Below, in pieces: positions 1 through 7,476 of a stretch of DNA of 42,513 bases. The stretch lies in assembly GCA_001723645.1 (NCBI GenBank), contig MDLC01000029.1, positions 1 through 42,513 on the forward strand. Direction: 5' to 3'. The position numbers were made by a program, and so were the translations under genes. How positions within the stretch are numbered: the stretch's first letter is position 1; each line of letters begins with the position of its first letter. Origin of the DNA: Candidatus Endobugula sertula. GTDB taxonomy: Bacteria > Pseudomonadota > Gammaproteobacteria > Pseudomonadales > Cellvibrionaceae. The notes beneath the pieces were generated by a model that did not search any database, had not been told where the DNA came from, and saw nothing but the letters and a program-made list of their open reading frames with translations.

Positions 1-2
1 TT

Positions 3-83
3 CAATTTTTTAGAAATATCAAACAATATTCTGAAGAGATCGCTTCAATTATGGCTGGTGGCTTTGAGATGAATTATACCTAA
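3..83 (+). other. C-terminal end of an unidentified ORF, possibly a transposase
   Basis: An open frame enters from the left edge and stops with TAA at 81-83. About 26 residues are visible, ending GGFEMNYT. I do not recognise the family. The end lies about 15-20 bases before the point where the minus-strand kinase loses similarity to its own family, near 98-105. The sequence there ends in CTACA, so an insertion sequence with a TG...CA type end is one explanation. That is an inference from position only. Confidence 0.25.
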
Positions 84-949
84 AAATCATTCGCTACAGG
101 TATAGATAAGCCTAGACCCGTACCCTTACCTACATCTTTGGTGGTATAAAACGGATCAAATATGTTCTTGATAACTTTTTCATCCATGCCACAACCATTA
201 TCTTGAGCCTCAATAACAATTTTTCCATTAACTTCTTTGGTGGTAATGGTAATAACGCCGTTCTGGTCTATTGCTTGACTAGCATTGACGATTAAATTTA
301 AAATGACTTGGCTTAACCTACCGGGGTATCCTATAGTCTTAGGCACCTCATTGAGATTCAGCTTTATCTCCGCTTTATATTTTACTTCATTATTAACTAA
401 TTTAACGGTATTTTCAATACAGTTATTAACTAACAGCTCTTCTTTTTCATCGCTATCCACACGAGAGAAATTTTTCAAGCCAAGAACAATTTCCTCTATT
501 CTTGCTGTTCCATCTATAGACTCGCTAATTAAATCATTGACATCCTCCAAAATAAAATCAAGGTCCGACTCTTTCTTAGCTTTATTAACTGACTCCAGTT
601 CTTCAGCAGAAACTTCGGTACTGTTGGTCATTTCGTCAGTCAGGTTTTTATAAACCTCCAACATTGTTTTAATACTCTCCATGTAATCTTTTAGTGAACC
701 CAAGTTGCCCTTTATAAAACCAACGGGATTATTAATTTCGTGAGCAATACCAGCAGAGAGCTGTCCCACAGATGCCAATTTCTCCTGATGAATTAATTGT
801 AGTTTTTGTGCTTTTAATTTTTTATAAGCAGACATCAACTTTTGATTAATGTCGTAGAGCTCACGTGAGCGCAATTCAATAATACCTTCCACCCGCTCGC
901 GCGCTTTTTTCTGACGCTCGTAAGCTGCTTTGTAATCAATATTATCCAT
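80..949 (-). CDS. H-NOX-associated cytoplasmic histidine kinase, C-terminally truncated
   Basis: Soluble sensor kinase with no membrane segment. An N-terminal coiled coil (about residues 8-55) leads to the H-box LASVGQLSAGIAHEINNP, with the phospho-accepting His at residue 70. The ATPase domain shows the N-box (NLIVNASQAI), the G1 box (DNGCGM), the F-box (FDPFYTTK) and the G2 box (GKGTGLGLS). The protein stops only about six residues after the G2 box, whereas its paralog at 3303-5249 continues about 35 residues, so the last strands and helix of the ATPase fold are missing. The start lies 2 bases after the H-NOX stop, so the two are co-transcribed. In Shewanella and Vibrio such kinases are inhibited by NO-bound H-NOX; the same role is inferred here. 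Whether the shortened protein still folds or binds ATP is doubtful. Confidence 0.85.
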   Translation of the reverse strand: MDNIDYKAAYERQKKARERVEGIIELRSRELYDINQKLMSAYKKLKAQKLQLIHQEKLASVGQLSAGIAHEINNPVGFIKGNLGSLKDYMESIKTMLEVYKNLTDEMTNSTEVSAEELESVNKAKKESDLDFILEDVNDLISESIDGTARIEEIVLGLKNFSRVDSDEKEELLVNNCIENTVKLVNNEVKYKAEIKLNLNEVPKTIGYPGRLSQVILNLIVNASQAIDQNGVITITTKEVNGKIVIEAQDNGCGMDEKVIKNIFDPFYTTKDVGKGTGLGLSIPVANDF

Positions 950-951
950 TG

Positions 952-1491
952 CTAAATTTGAACATTAAAAGTACAACAAGAATCACCTTTATGAAGGCAG
1001 GTTTTGTGATCCAGTGAATATTCAACCTGATAATGTTTAGCAGCACCTCTAACTAAACCTTCTGCTAACAAACATAATTTTCGAGGAGATTGGTAACGCA
1101 TAATTAGAATATTTTCACTTTTTTGTTCACAATCTAATTCGGGTAAATTGGCATTATTGTAGAGCTTTCTAACTTCTTTATGTATAACGCTATCAATGCT
1201 TTTTAGGAAAGAAAAGAAATCCGATTCACTTTCAGAAAAGATAGGGTATTTTTGATTAAGAAAATCAAATAAATAAAACCCAAAACTTTCAACGAGAGTT
1301 TCTATAGGTTGATTTGCTATTTCAGATAACTTGCCTACCAGTGCAAATAGCTCCTCGTCCGGAAAATCTTCTACTGAAGTATACACACCTCCAGACTCTG
1401 GGTTAACCTCATCCAGTAATTGTTCCCATACAGCGACACCCACTTGTTCTTCAATCATTTGATTGAAAGCAATAAATACTGCGCCTTTCAT
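952..1491 (-). CDS. hnoX: H-NOX family haem nitric-oxide sensor protein
   Basis: Stand-alone haem NO/oxygen-binding protein of 179 residues, the usual length for bacterial H-NOX. It begins MKGAVF, as most family members do. The proximal haem ligand is His104 in the stretch SVIHKEVRKLY. The haem-propionate motif YxSxR is Y133, S135, R137. Cysteines at 140, 165, 172 and 173 near the C-terminus resemble the zinc/redox cysteine cluster reported in Shewanella and Vibrio H-NOX. A good ribosome site (GAGGA) lies about 8 bases before the ATG. It is the first gene of a two-gene unit with the kinase at 80-949. By family knowledge it binds NO as ferrous haem and modulates the partner kinase; ligand preference cannot be read from sequence alone. 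Confidence 0.93.
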   Translation of the reverse strand: MKGAVFIAFNQMIEEQVGVAVWEQLLDEVNPESGGVYTSVEDFPDEELFALVGKLSEIANQPIETLVESFGFYLFDFLNQKYPIFSESESDFFSFLKSIDSVIHKEVRKLYNNANLPELDCEQKSENILIMRYQSPRKLCLLAEGLVRGAAKHYQVEYSLDHKTCLHKGDSCCTFNVQI

Positions 1492-1530
1492 TTATCAGTC
1501 CTCATTCTCATCATTAACCTTATTAATATA

Positions 1531-1558
1531 GCTATAGGCCATAATAATTAGATGTCAA
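1531..1558 (-). promoter_or_regulatory. Putative sigma-70 promoter for the H-NOX operon
   Basis: On the minus strand a perfect -35 box TTGACA (1553-1558) is followed after 16 bases by TATAGC (1531-1536). Transcription would begin near 1524, giving a leader of about 33 bases before the H-NOX ATG. No obvious NorR or NsrR operator was seen beside it. Confidence 0.5.
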
Positions 1559-1580
1559 CTACAGTGCTAAATTCAGCTAC

Positions 1581-1860
1581 TTAGTTGTCATGATTATGTT
1601 CTACCTTCCTTCCTAAAAGGTTTGCAACTGTTTTCAATAGGCATTCTTTCTTAAAAGGTTTTGTAAAACTAGCATCGACGCCAGCTGCCAGCGCTTTATT
1701 GAGCTGGATTTCATCCAGTGCAGAAATAACAATAACCTTCAAGCCCCTATAGGCAGCTTGGCTGCGAACGAACTAGAGTACTGCAAAATCATCCATATGA
1801 GGCATATTGAGATCTTCCTGTTTTACTCCTCTCTTTCTAGCCACGAGTGACACATGTGAC
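1581..1860 (-). pseudogene. Remnant of a response-regulator receiver domain (C-terminal half)
   Basis: Read on the minus strand, this gives DLNMPHMDDFAVL, an in-frame TAG, then KVIVISALDEIQLNKALAAG and ASFTKPFKKECLL, ending with TAA at 1581-1583. This is the second half of a CheY-like receiver: the conserved MP.MD turn, the SA position of strand 4 and the Lys-Pro of strand 5 are all present. The stop codon and the absence of a receiver N-terminus on this strand mark it as broken. The upstream boundary is uncertain; receiver similarity fades above about 1815. Confidence 0.7.
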
Positions 1861-1907
1861 ATTAATGACTAAAGAAAAGTATAACAAAGATTGACGAGGA
1901 CACCAGC

Positions 1908-1988
1908 TTGAACAATTCAATGTTATACATTGACGATGAAGTAGACGTCACCAGGCTCCTATCTAATCAGCCGGCTTTTATGCGTTGA
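1908..1988 (+). pseudogene. Remnant of a receiver domain N-terminus
   Basis: The reading from TTG 1908 or ATG 1920 gives MLYIDDEVDVTRLL, the first strand and acidic pocket of a CheY-like receiver, and stops at TGA 1986-1988 after about 22 residues. It lies head-to-head with the C-terminal receiver remnant at 1581-1860. It may be the other half of the same gene separated by an inversion, or the start of a receiver gene that once headed the plus-strand operon. Confidence 0.5.
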
Positions 1989-2092
1989 ATCATTTGTTGA
2001 ATCTGGGACCAAACTCCTACGACTGCTATTTTCCCCTACTAACAGCAGATTCTATATTTAATACTAAACTGAAGAAAACAGAGGTACTTAAG

Positions 2093-3319
2093 ATGATCCG
2101 TTACTTACCACTTATGCTGACACTTGGCGCTATCATCCTCTTTGCCAAAAATATGCACGCCGCCGAACCTATTCACCTCTATATAGATGCCGATCGAACT
2201 GGTGCTCAGGCATCCGGCATCGCCATTGAACAGGGTATTCGTGTCGCTCTGGATGAGGTCGGCAACCAAATAGCGGGCCGGCCTGTCAAAGTAATGATCC
2301 GTGACCACCACGGCAGCTCCGTGCGCAGTAAACGCCACCTAAAGGAATATTTAAGCGATGACCAAGCCTTGGTAGTTTTTAGTGGACTACACTCACCACC
2401 ATTACTGGAAAACCTCAGTTTTATTAACGAACATCAAATACTGATATTGGACCCTTGGGCAACCGCTGGCCCTATTACTCGCTACCCATCAAAAGAAAAC
2501 TGGGTGTTTCGATTATCCGTGGACGACACCAAAGCCGGTGCGGTTATCGTCAACAGTGCTTTAAAAGAAGGTTTCAAAAAACCCTATTTACTCCTAGAAG
2601 AAACGGGCTGGGGAAGATCCAACCACAAAAATATGACCGCGGCCTTAAAACAGCAAGGCATAACTCCTTTAGGCGTACAGTGGTTTAATTGGAACCTGGG
2701 TGCAACTGGGGCAAAAATCATGTTACGTAATATTATCGACTCCGGCGCCGATGTTATCTTACTCGTTGCCAATGCCGCCGAAGGTAAGACTTTTGCCAAA
2801 GCTATGTTGGCCTTAGTCACCGATGAAGACCAAGTGAGCCTGCCCATTCGTAGCCACTGGGGAATTACGGGCGGCGATTTTCCTCAGGTTATTAGCGTAG
2901 CTGATCGCCGTCAGCTGGACCTTAAATTCCTGCAAACACGTTTTTCCTTTGTCAGTTCCACCCCGACACCACTGTCCACAAAGGTACTTAGCCATAGTCA
3001 GCAATTGTTTCCCAATACCATTAAAACAGCGGCGGATATTAAAGCGCCCACAGGCTTTATTCACGCCTACGATCTGACTCGGCTATTCATTGTTGCCGTG
3101 ACTAATAGTGGGCTCAGTGATGATATAAAACACGATCGACAAACTTTACGCTCAGCACTGGAAAATATAGACCAGCCTATAGAAGGTTTAATTAAAACTT
3201 ATCAAAAACCCTTTAGTACTTTTAGCAACATTAATATAGACGCCCATGAAGCACTTTCTGCTGATGACTTTGTAATGGCTTATTTTAACGAGGAAAATAA
3301 CATTGTCCTCGATCAGTAA
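2093..3319 (+). CDS. Periplasmic substrate-binding protein of the branched-chain amino acid/ABC sensor type
   Basis: Exported binding protein of 408 residues. The ATG at 2093 is chosen because AGAGG lies 8 bases upstream and a clean signal peptide follows (MIRYLPLMLTLGAIILFAKN, cleavage probably after Ala24). The frame is open upstream to 1985, but that stretch does not look like a protein start. The mature part has the periplasmic-binding-protein type I fold: a GIAIEQGIRVALDEV segment near the N-terminus, a FSGLHSPP loop, and a second lobe with AGAVIVNSALKEGF and DVILLVANAAEGKTF. No ABC permease or ATPase genes are nearby. It overlaps the sensor kinase by 17 bases, so it probably presents a ligand to that kinase rather than to a transporter. 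The ligand is unknown. Confidence 0.82.
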   Translation: MIRYLPLMLTLGAIILFAKNMHAAEPIHLYIDADRTGAQASGIAIEQGIRVALDEVGNQIAGRPVKVMIRDHHGSSVRSKRHLKEYLSDDQALVVFSGLHSPPLLENLSFINEHQILILDPWATAGPITRYPSKENWVFRLSVDDTKAGAVIVNSALKEGFKKPYLLLEETGWGRSNHKNMTAALKQQGITPLGVQWFNWNLGATGAKIMLRNIIDSGADVILLVANAAEGKTFAKAMLALVTDEDQVSLPIRSHWGITGGDFPQVISVADRRQLDLKFLQTRFSFVSSTPTPLSTKVLSHSQQLFPNTIKTAADIKAPTGFIHAYDLTRLFIVAVTNSGLSDDIKHDRQTLRSALENIDQPIEGLIKTYQKPFSTFSNINIDAHEALSADDFVMAYFNEENNIVLDQ

Positions 3320-5249
3320 AGTTCCAGATCAAGCGCCGGCTACCAAACGATTGCCTATAGCCGGCGCTTTCACCTTGTTTTTATTGATCAGTATGCTGTT
3401 ATTGGGTACTGGCATAGGCACCGTGGTGGTGATACAGGCGGACAACATACTCAAAAACAGCCGAGAAGAATTTATCCGCTTTGAAATGAAGAATTTAAGT
3501 CGCAAACTAAACTCCTATATCCAACTACACCGTAGCGTCCTAAAGGACTATGCAACCTTTCCACTGATGATACAATCGGTAATGCAACCCAAATCAAATC
3601 TCGCCAATGTACAGGATTTTATGGATGATCTGCTTGTGCTCGGCAACCAGCTTCCCCTAACCTTGTTCGATCTGGAAGGCAATCCCATTTACGAAACTAT
3701 GGGTAGCAATTGCCTTAAGGAATGGAATGACCTGGATAGTAAATTAGAATTGGCAGCTAATTCCCAATTGACACTGTTAATTTGCAACCACAAAGATCAA
3801 CAGCAAAACCACTGGATACTGCTGGCACCGGTCTTTTATCATCAACAAATAGAAGGCTATTTAACCGCGACTCTATCCAATAAAAAATTAATCGCCGATT
3901 TGTCATTAAATGAATATGCCGAGCGACACCATATAGAAATACACAAAGATAAAGAACGTCTTATTGAACTTGGCACTCCACTTACCACACCAGCTTCGAT
4001 TATTCCACTACCTGAACTCGCTCTCACTCTCAGTTACCGAGTCGATGAAAGTAGCCTGAGCCATGCTCGTCGTTCTCTAAGCGTTAATCTTATTATTTCC
4101 CTGGCGCTCATTTTTTGCATCATGATTGTGGTATCGAAAAAATTAGGGCATTACTATTTGGTTGCCCCACTGGAGCGTTTGGGTCAACTTACTTTCAAAC
4201 TTGCCGAAGGAAATCAAGTTACCTTTGGCGAGGACACACAACCTATTCGTGAAATACAAGCCCTGGGAGATCAACTTAAAAGTATGGCAGGTAAAATAAG
4301 ACGCAGAGAAACCTCTATTAATAAAGCGAAAGAACAATTAGTCGAACAGCTCATCACTATTGAACAGAGAGAGCAAGCTTTACAGACAGCCAACGAAAAG
4401 CTCGCCAATTTAAATGCACAAATTATTGAACAACAGCAATTGCTCGTCCACTCTGAAAAGCTAGCGTCTGTAGGGCAACTGGCAGCCGGTGTAGCCCATG
4501 AAATCAATAACCCTACCGGCTTCGTCATGGGCAATCTAGGGGTTCTTAAAGACTATTCCAGAAGCATTCAAGAACTACTTGCTGCCTATAAACAACTTGA
4601 GCAAAAATTGGCGGAGGATGCCCGTTATCAGGAACAACTCGAAAACATCAATACTATTAAACAAGACTGCGATATGGATTATATTTTAGAGGATATTGAT
4701 GCATTGCTTGCTGAATCACTTTCCGGTACCGAACGTATCCAGCATATTGTCAAAGATTTGAAAAGTTTTTCACGCACTAACGATAATGAAGTCACAAACG
4801 TTGATCTCAACGAAGAAGTTATTGAAGCCGCATTGTGCTTAGTATGGAATGAACTGAAATATAAATGCACCCTAGAAAAAGAGCTGGCAGCATTACCGAA
4901 AGTTGATTGTATACCAAGCGAAGTGAGCCAGGTTATTATGAATCTCTTAGTCAATGCTAGCGATGCTATTGCTGAAACAGGCACTATAACCCTAAAGAGC
5001 TACACCAAAGGAGAATGGGTTTTTATGGAAGTGAGCGATACCGGGTCGGGCATTTCTGAAGAAAACACTCTCAAACTATTTGATCCTTTCTATACCACCA
5101 AAGAAATTGGTAAAGGTACAGGGCTTGGCCTCGCCATTTCCCAAGGCATTATTAAAAACCATGGTGGCATAATTACTGTCACTAGCGAATTAGGCAAGGG
5201 GACCACCTTTACCATCCGGCTGCCCATTCAACACAAAGATCACAGCTAA
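3303..5249 (+). CDS. Transmembrane sensor histidine kinase paired with the binding protein
   Basis: Inner-membrane kinase of 648 residues. The start is TTG at 3303, supported by AGGA at 3291-3294 and by the first membrane segment at residues 22-44; the first ATG lies inside that segment. A periplasmic domain spans about 45-255, the second membrane segment about 259-279, a HAMP-like linker 280-335, and a coiled coil to about 380. The H-box (LASVGQLAAGVAHEINNP) has His399. The C-terminal ATPase has NLLVNASDAI, DTGSGI, FDPFYTTK and GKGTGLGLA motifs and is complete. The catalytic half is clearly paralogous to the kinase at 80-949, including the unusual spacer between H-box and N-box. It is followed by three receiver proteins 12-16 bases apart, its likely phosphotransfer partners. 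Confidence 0.92.
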   Translation: MSSISKVPDQAPATKRLPIAGAFTLFLLISMLLLGTGIGTVVVIQADNILKNSREEFIRFEMKNLSRKLNSYIQLHRSVLKDYATFPLMIQSVMQPKSNLANVQDFMDDLLVLGNQLPLTLFDLEGNPIYETMGSNCLKEWNDLDSKLELAANSQLTLLICNHKDQQQNHWILLAPVFYHQQIEGYLTATLSNKKLIADLSLNEYAERHHIEIHKDKERLIELGTPLTTPASIIPLPELALTLSYRVDESSLSHARRSLSVNLIISLALIFCIMIVVSKKLGHYYLVAPLERLGQLTFKLAEGNQVTFGEDTQPIREIQALGDQLKSMAGKIRRRETSINKAKEQLVEQLITIEQREQALQTANEKLANLNAQIIEQQQLLVHSEKLASVGQLAAGVAHEINNPTGFVMGNLGVLKDYSRSIQELLAAYKQLEQKLAEDARYQEQLENINTIKQDCDMDYILEDIDALLAESLSGTERIQHIVKDLKSFSRTNDNEVTNVDLNEEVIEAALCLVWNELKYKCTLEKELAALPKVDCIPSEVSQVIMNLLVNASDAIAETGTITLKSYTKGEWVFMEVSDTGSGISEENTLKLFDPFYTTKEIGKGTGLGLAISQGIIKNHGGIITVTSELGKGTTFTIRLPIQHKDHS

Positions 5250-5265
5250 CGAGCAGGTAAACGTC

Positions 5266-5610
5266 ATGAAAGCTTCGATTTTATTTGTTGACGATGACCC
5301 CGGTATCACTCACATGCTAGCAAGACTATTTCATCACTCTGAATATTGGGTAAAAACGGTCAATAGTGCTATAACAGGCCTACAATTAATGGATGGATTT
5401 ACCTTTCTACAACAAGCTCACATTACACAACCTATTGCCATTAAGTTGATGTTCAGTGGCCGGATGGAGGCCAAAGATTACCACCAAAAGTTGGAACACG
5501 ATCTTATCCATCAGTTTATTTTAAAACCTTGTTTTGATGATGCATTCATGGCTTACATAGATGAGGCGGTCACAGTCAGTTTGCAACGCCCGAAAATTGA
5601 CAGAAATTAA
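5266..5610 (+). CDS. Degenerate response-regulator receiver lacking the phospho-acceptor Asp
   Basis: Single-domain receiver of 114 residues. Strand 1 with the acidic pocket is present (ILFVDDDPG), as are the helix-1/2 region up to GLQLM, the strand-4 region IKLMFSG and the strand-5 Lys (ILKPC). Between GLQLM and DGFTFL, about 15 residues are missing compared with normal receivers, exactly the segment carrying strand 3 and the phosphorylated Asp of the D..MP.MDGF motif. The frame is intact and a plausible ribosome site precedes the ATG. It could be a decoy or phosphorylation-independent adaptor, or a decaying gene; the sequence does not decide. It sits second-to-third in the operon between the kinase and an intact receiver. 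Confidence 0.8.
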   Translation: MKASILFVDDDPGITHMLARLFHHSEYWVKTVNSAITGLQLMDGFTFLQQAHITQPIAIKLMFSGRMEAKDYHQKLEHDLIHQFILKPCFDDAFMAYIDEAVTVSLQRPKIDRN

Positions 5611-5626
5611 TTAAGAGACACTCGCG

Positions 5627-6109
5627 ATGGAACAGAAAACAATACTATTTGTAGATGACGAACGCGCCAACTTAAATACGATCAAACGCTTATTTAGAAC
5701 CGAAAACTGCCGAGTACTTATCGCAGAAAGTGGTGAACAAGGATTAGAACTATTAGCCCAGGAGAAAGTACATTTGGTGGTATCCGATGAACGCATGCCT
5801 GGCATGACTGGCGCCAAGTTCTTAACCAAAGTAAGGTCACTATACCCTCATATTATCCGTATGGTTATGTCTGGCTATGCTGATATTGCAGCAGTTGTAG
5901 AAAGTATTAATAAGGCACAAATCAGTTATTTTTTTACAAAACCTTGGGATACTGACAAATTAAAGCGCGTAACCTTGCACTATCTCAATATTGCCGGACA
6001 GCTTGCAGACGAAAATAGTACTGACTTATGCAATATTCACCAATTACAAGCTATCATTTATGAGCAACAACAAGAAATTGCTGCTTTAAAGCAAACCATG
6101 GAAAAATAG
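5627..6109 (+). CDS. Response regulator, receiver domain with short coiled tail
   Basis: CheY-like receiver of 160 residues. The acidic pocket is VDDE, the phospho-acceptor is Asp54 in VVSDERMPGM, the strand-4 Ser is in VMSGYAD, and the strand-5 Lys is in FFTKPWD. Residues about 125-160 form a Gln/Glu-rich helix likely to be a coiled coil, with no DNA-binding domain. The KPW signature and the DERMPGM motif are those of receivers found beside HD-GYP proteins. It lies 16 bases after the degenerate receiver and 12 bases before the HD-GYP gene, so it is co-transcribed and is a likely phosphate acceptor from the kinase. Confidence 0.9.
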   Translation: MEQKTILFVDDERANLNTIKRLFRTENCRVLIAESGEQGLELLAQEKVHLVVSDERMPGMTGAKFLTKVRSLYPHIIRMVMSGYADIAAVVESINKAQISYFFTKPWDTDKLKRVTLHYLNIAGQLADENSTDLCNIHQLQAIIYEQQQEIAALKQTMEK

Positions 6110-6121
6110 CGGGAGCTGGCT

Positions 6122-7450
6122 ATGTCGACCTCAACTCAATTATCACAACATCCAAGCGCTGACAAGGTGTCCATACTGTTAGTTGATGACGAACAGAGCG
6201 TCCTAAATTCCTTAAAGCGCACCCTACGCGAAAAAAAGTATCAGCTTATCACTGCCAATAGTGGCAACGAGGCCTTGAAGCTACTGGAAGAAACCAAAGT
6301 TGATTTGATTATCTCTGATATGCGTATGCCCATCATGACAGGTGCAGAATTTCTCGGTAAAGCAAGGACCAAATGTCCAGGGGCAATGCAAATTTTACTG
6401 ACTGGGCAAGCCAGTTTAGAAGATACCATTCGCGCAATTAACGAAGGACAAATCTTTGCTTTTCTCACCAAACCTTGGTCTAAAGAAACCTTATTTACTA
6501 CCATTGATCGAGCTCTCTATACTTACCACCTCGCCAAAGAAAAAAAACGTCTGCAAGCCTTAACCAAACGACAAAATGAACAATTAAAGCAATTTAACAC
6601 CGAATTAGAAGAAAAAGTCACTGAACGCACCAAGGCGTTAAAAGTAGCCCATCATTCACTGGATAAAGCCTATCGTACATTAAAATCCAACTACACCACC
6701 ACCATAGAAGTTTTCTGCCGAATGATGGAACTGCGGGATCAGGAAAATGCGGGCCATTGCCAAAAAGTTGCCGAATTAGCCAAAAGCATCGGCACTATAA
6801 TGAAGCTATCCGACGAAGAATGTGAGCATATTTATTATGCGGGCTTATTGCATGATATCGGCAAAATACATTTCCCCAACCCCTTATTACAAAAGCCCTT
6901 TGCCAGCTTAACCGCTGAAGAACAAAAACAATATCGTGAGCATACTAGTCAGGGAGCAGAATTCCTGTTACCCCTTGATCAGTATCTACCCATTAGCCAC
7001 TTAGTCCGCCATCATCATGAGCGCTTCGATGGTAAAGGCTACCCCGATCGTCTAGTAGCCGATACAATTCCTATTGGTGCAGCCATTCTAGCCGCTGCAG
7101 AAGATTTTGAAGAAGCTTGTACGGGCATGTTACTCGATGAAGAACTCTCGGTTACCGAAGCTAAACAAATGATCCAAGACGGCGCCGGTAACCGTTACCA
7201 CCCACAGGTTGCAACCGCATTAATAACAGCCGTTGATCAGCGCAAAGAAGCTGAAAACCAACTGGTCAAAGTCACTACAGAGCATTTACAATCAGGTATG
7301 GTATTACAGAAGGATCTGTTGCGCGCAGACGGTGTTTTACTGTTAAAAATCAATACTCGACTGACAGATGCGTTAATTCAAAAAATTAGGGTTGTTGAAA
7401 GCCGTCATCAAAAAAGACTGGTGTTGTGGATTAAAGATGCTTCAGAATAA
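6122..7450 (+). CDS. Receiver-HD-GYP response regulator, probable cyclic-di-GMP phosphodiesterase
   Basis: 442 residues. The N-terminal receiver (about 16-135) has Asp66 in IISDMRMP and Lys117 in FLTKPWS. A coiled coil (about 138-190) leads to an HD-GYP domain (about 190-370). Likely metal ligands are Glu208 and His212 (ENAGH), His244-Asp245 (LLHDIGKI), His274, and His298-His299; the signature HHERFDGKGYP is intact. The last ligand segment, usually aRI..aD..DAL, reads AAILAAAEDFEEA, so the Arg is gone and the Asp is shifted or replaced by Glu327/Asp328. A C-terminal stretch to 442 repeats the HLQSGMVL pattern of related regulators. Probable role: phosphorylation-controlled hydrolysis of cyclic di-GMP as the output of this locus. 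H-NOX circuits in Shewanella likewise end in HD-GYP and EAL proteins. Confidence 0.9.
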   Translation: MSTSTQLSQHPSADKVSILLVDDEQSVLNSLKRTLREKKYQLITANSGNEALKLLEETKVDLIISDMRMPIMTGAEFLGKARTKCPGAMQILLTGQASLEDTIRAINEGQIFAFLTKPWSKETLFTTIDRALYTYHLAKEKKRLQALTKRQNEQLKQFNTELEEKVTERTKALKVAHHSLDKAYRTLKSNYTTTIEVFCRMMELRDQENAGHCQKVAELAKSIGTIMKLSDEECEHIYYAGLLHDIGKIHFPNPLLQKPFASLTAEEQKQYREHTSQGAEFLLPLDQYLPISHLVRHHHERFDGKGYPDRLVADTIPIGAAILAAAEDFEEACTGMLLDEELSVTEAKQMIQDGAGNRYHPQVATALITAVDQRKEAENQLVKVTTEHLQSGMVLQKDLLRADGVLLLKINTRLTDALIQKIRVVESRHQKRLVLWIKDASE

Positions 7451-7476
7451 AGAATTCAACTAGGGCTAATGATCGA

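Noticed and set aside
285-653. Plus-strand open frame of 122 codons opposite the truncated kinase
   Set aside because: Antisense shadow of a clear histidine kinase; Ser/Leu-rich low-information product and no ribosome site.
1741-1860. Separate small protein gene on the minus strand before the receiver remnant
   Set aside because: No start with a ribosome site; the only recognisable similarity is to the receiver remnant itself.
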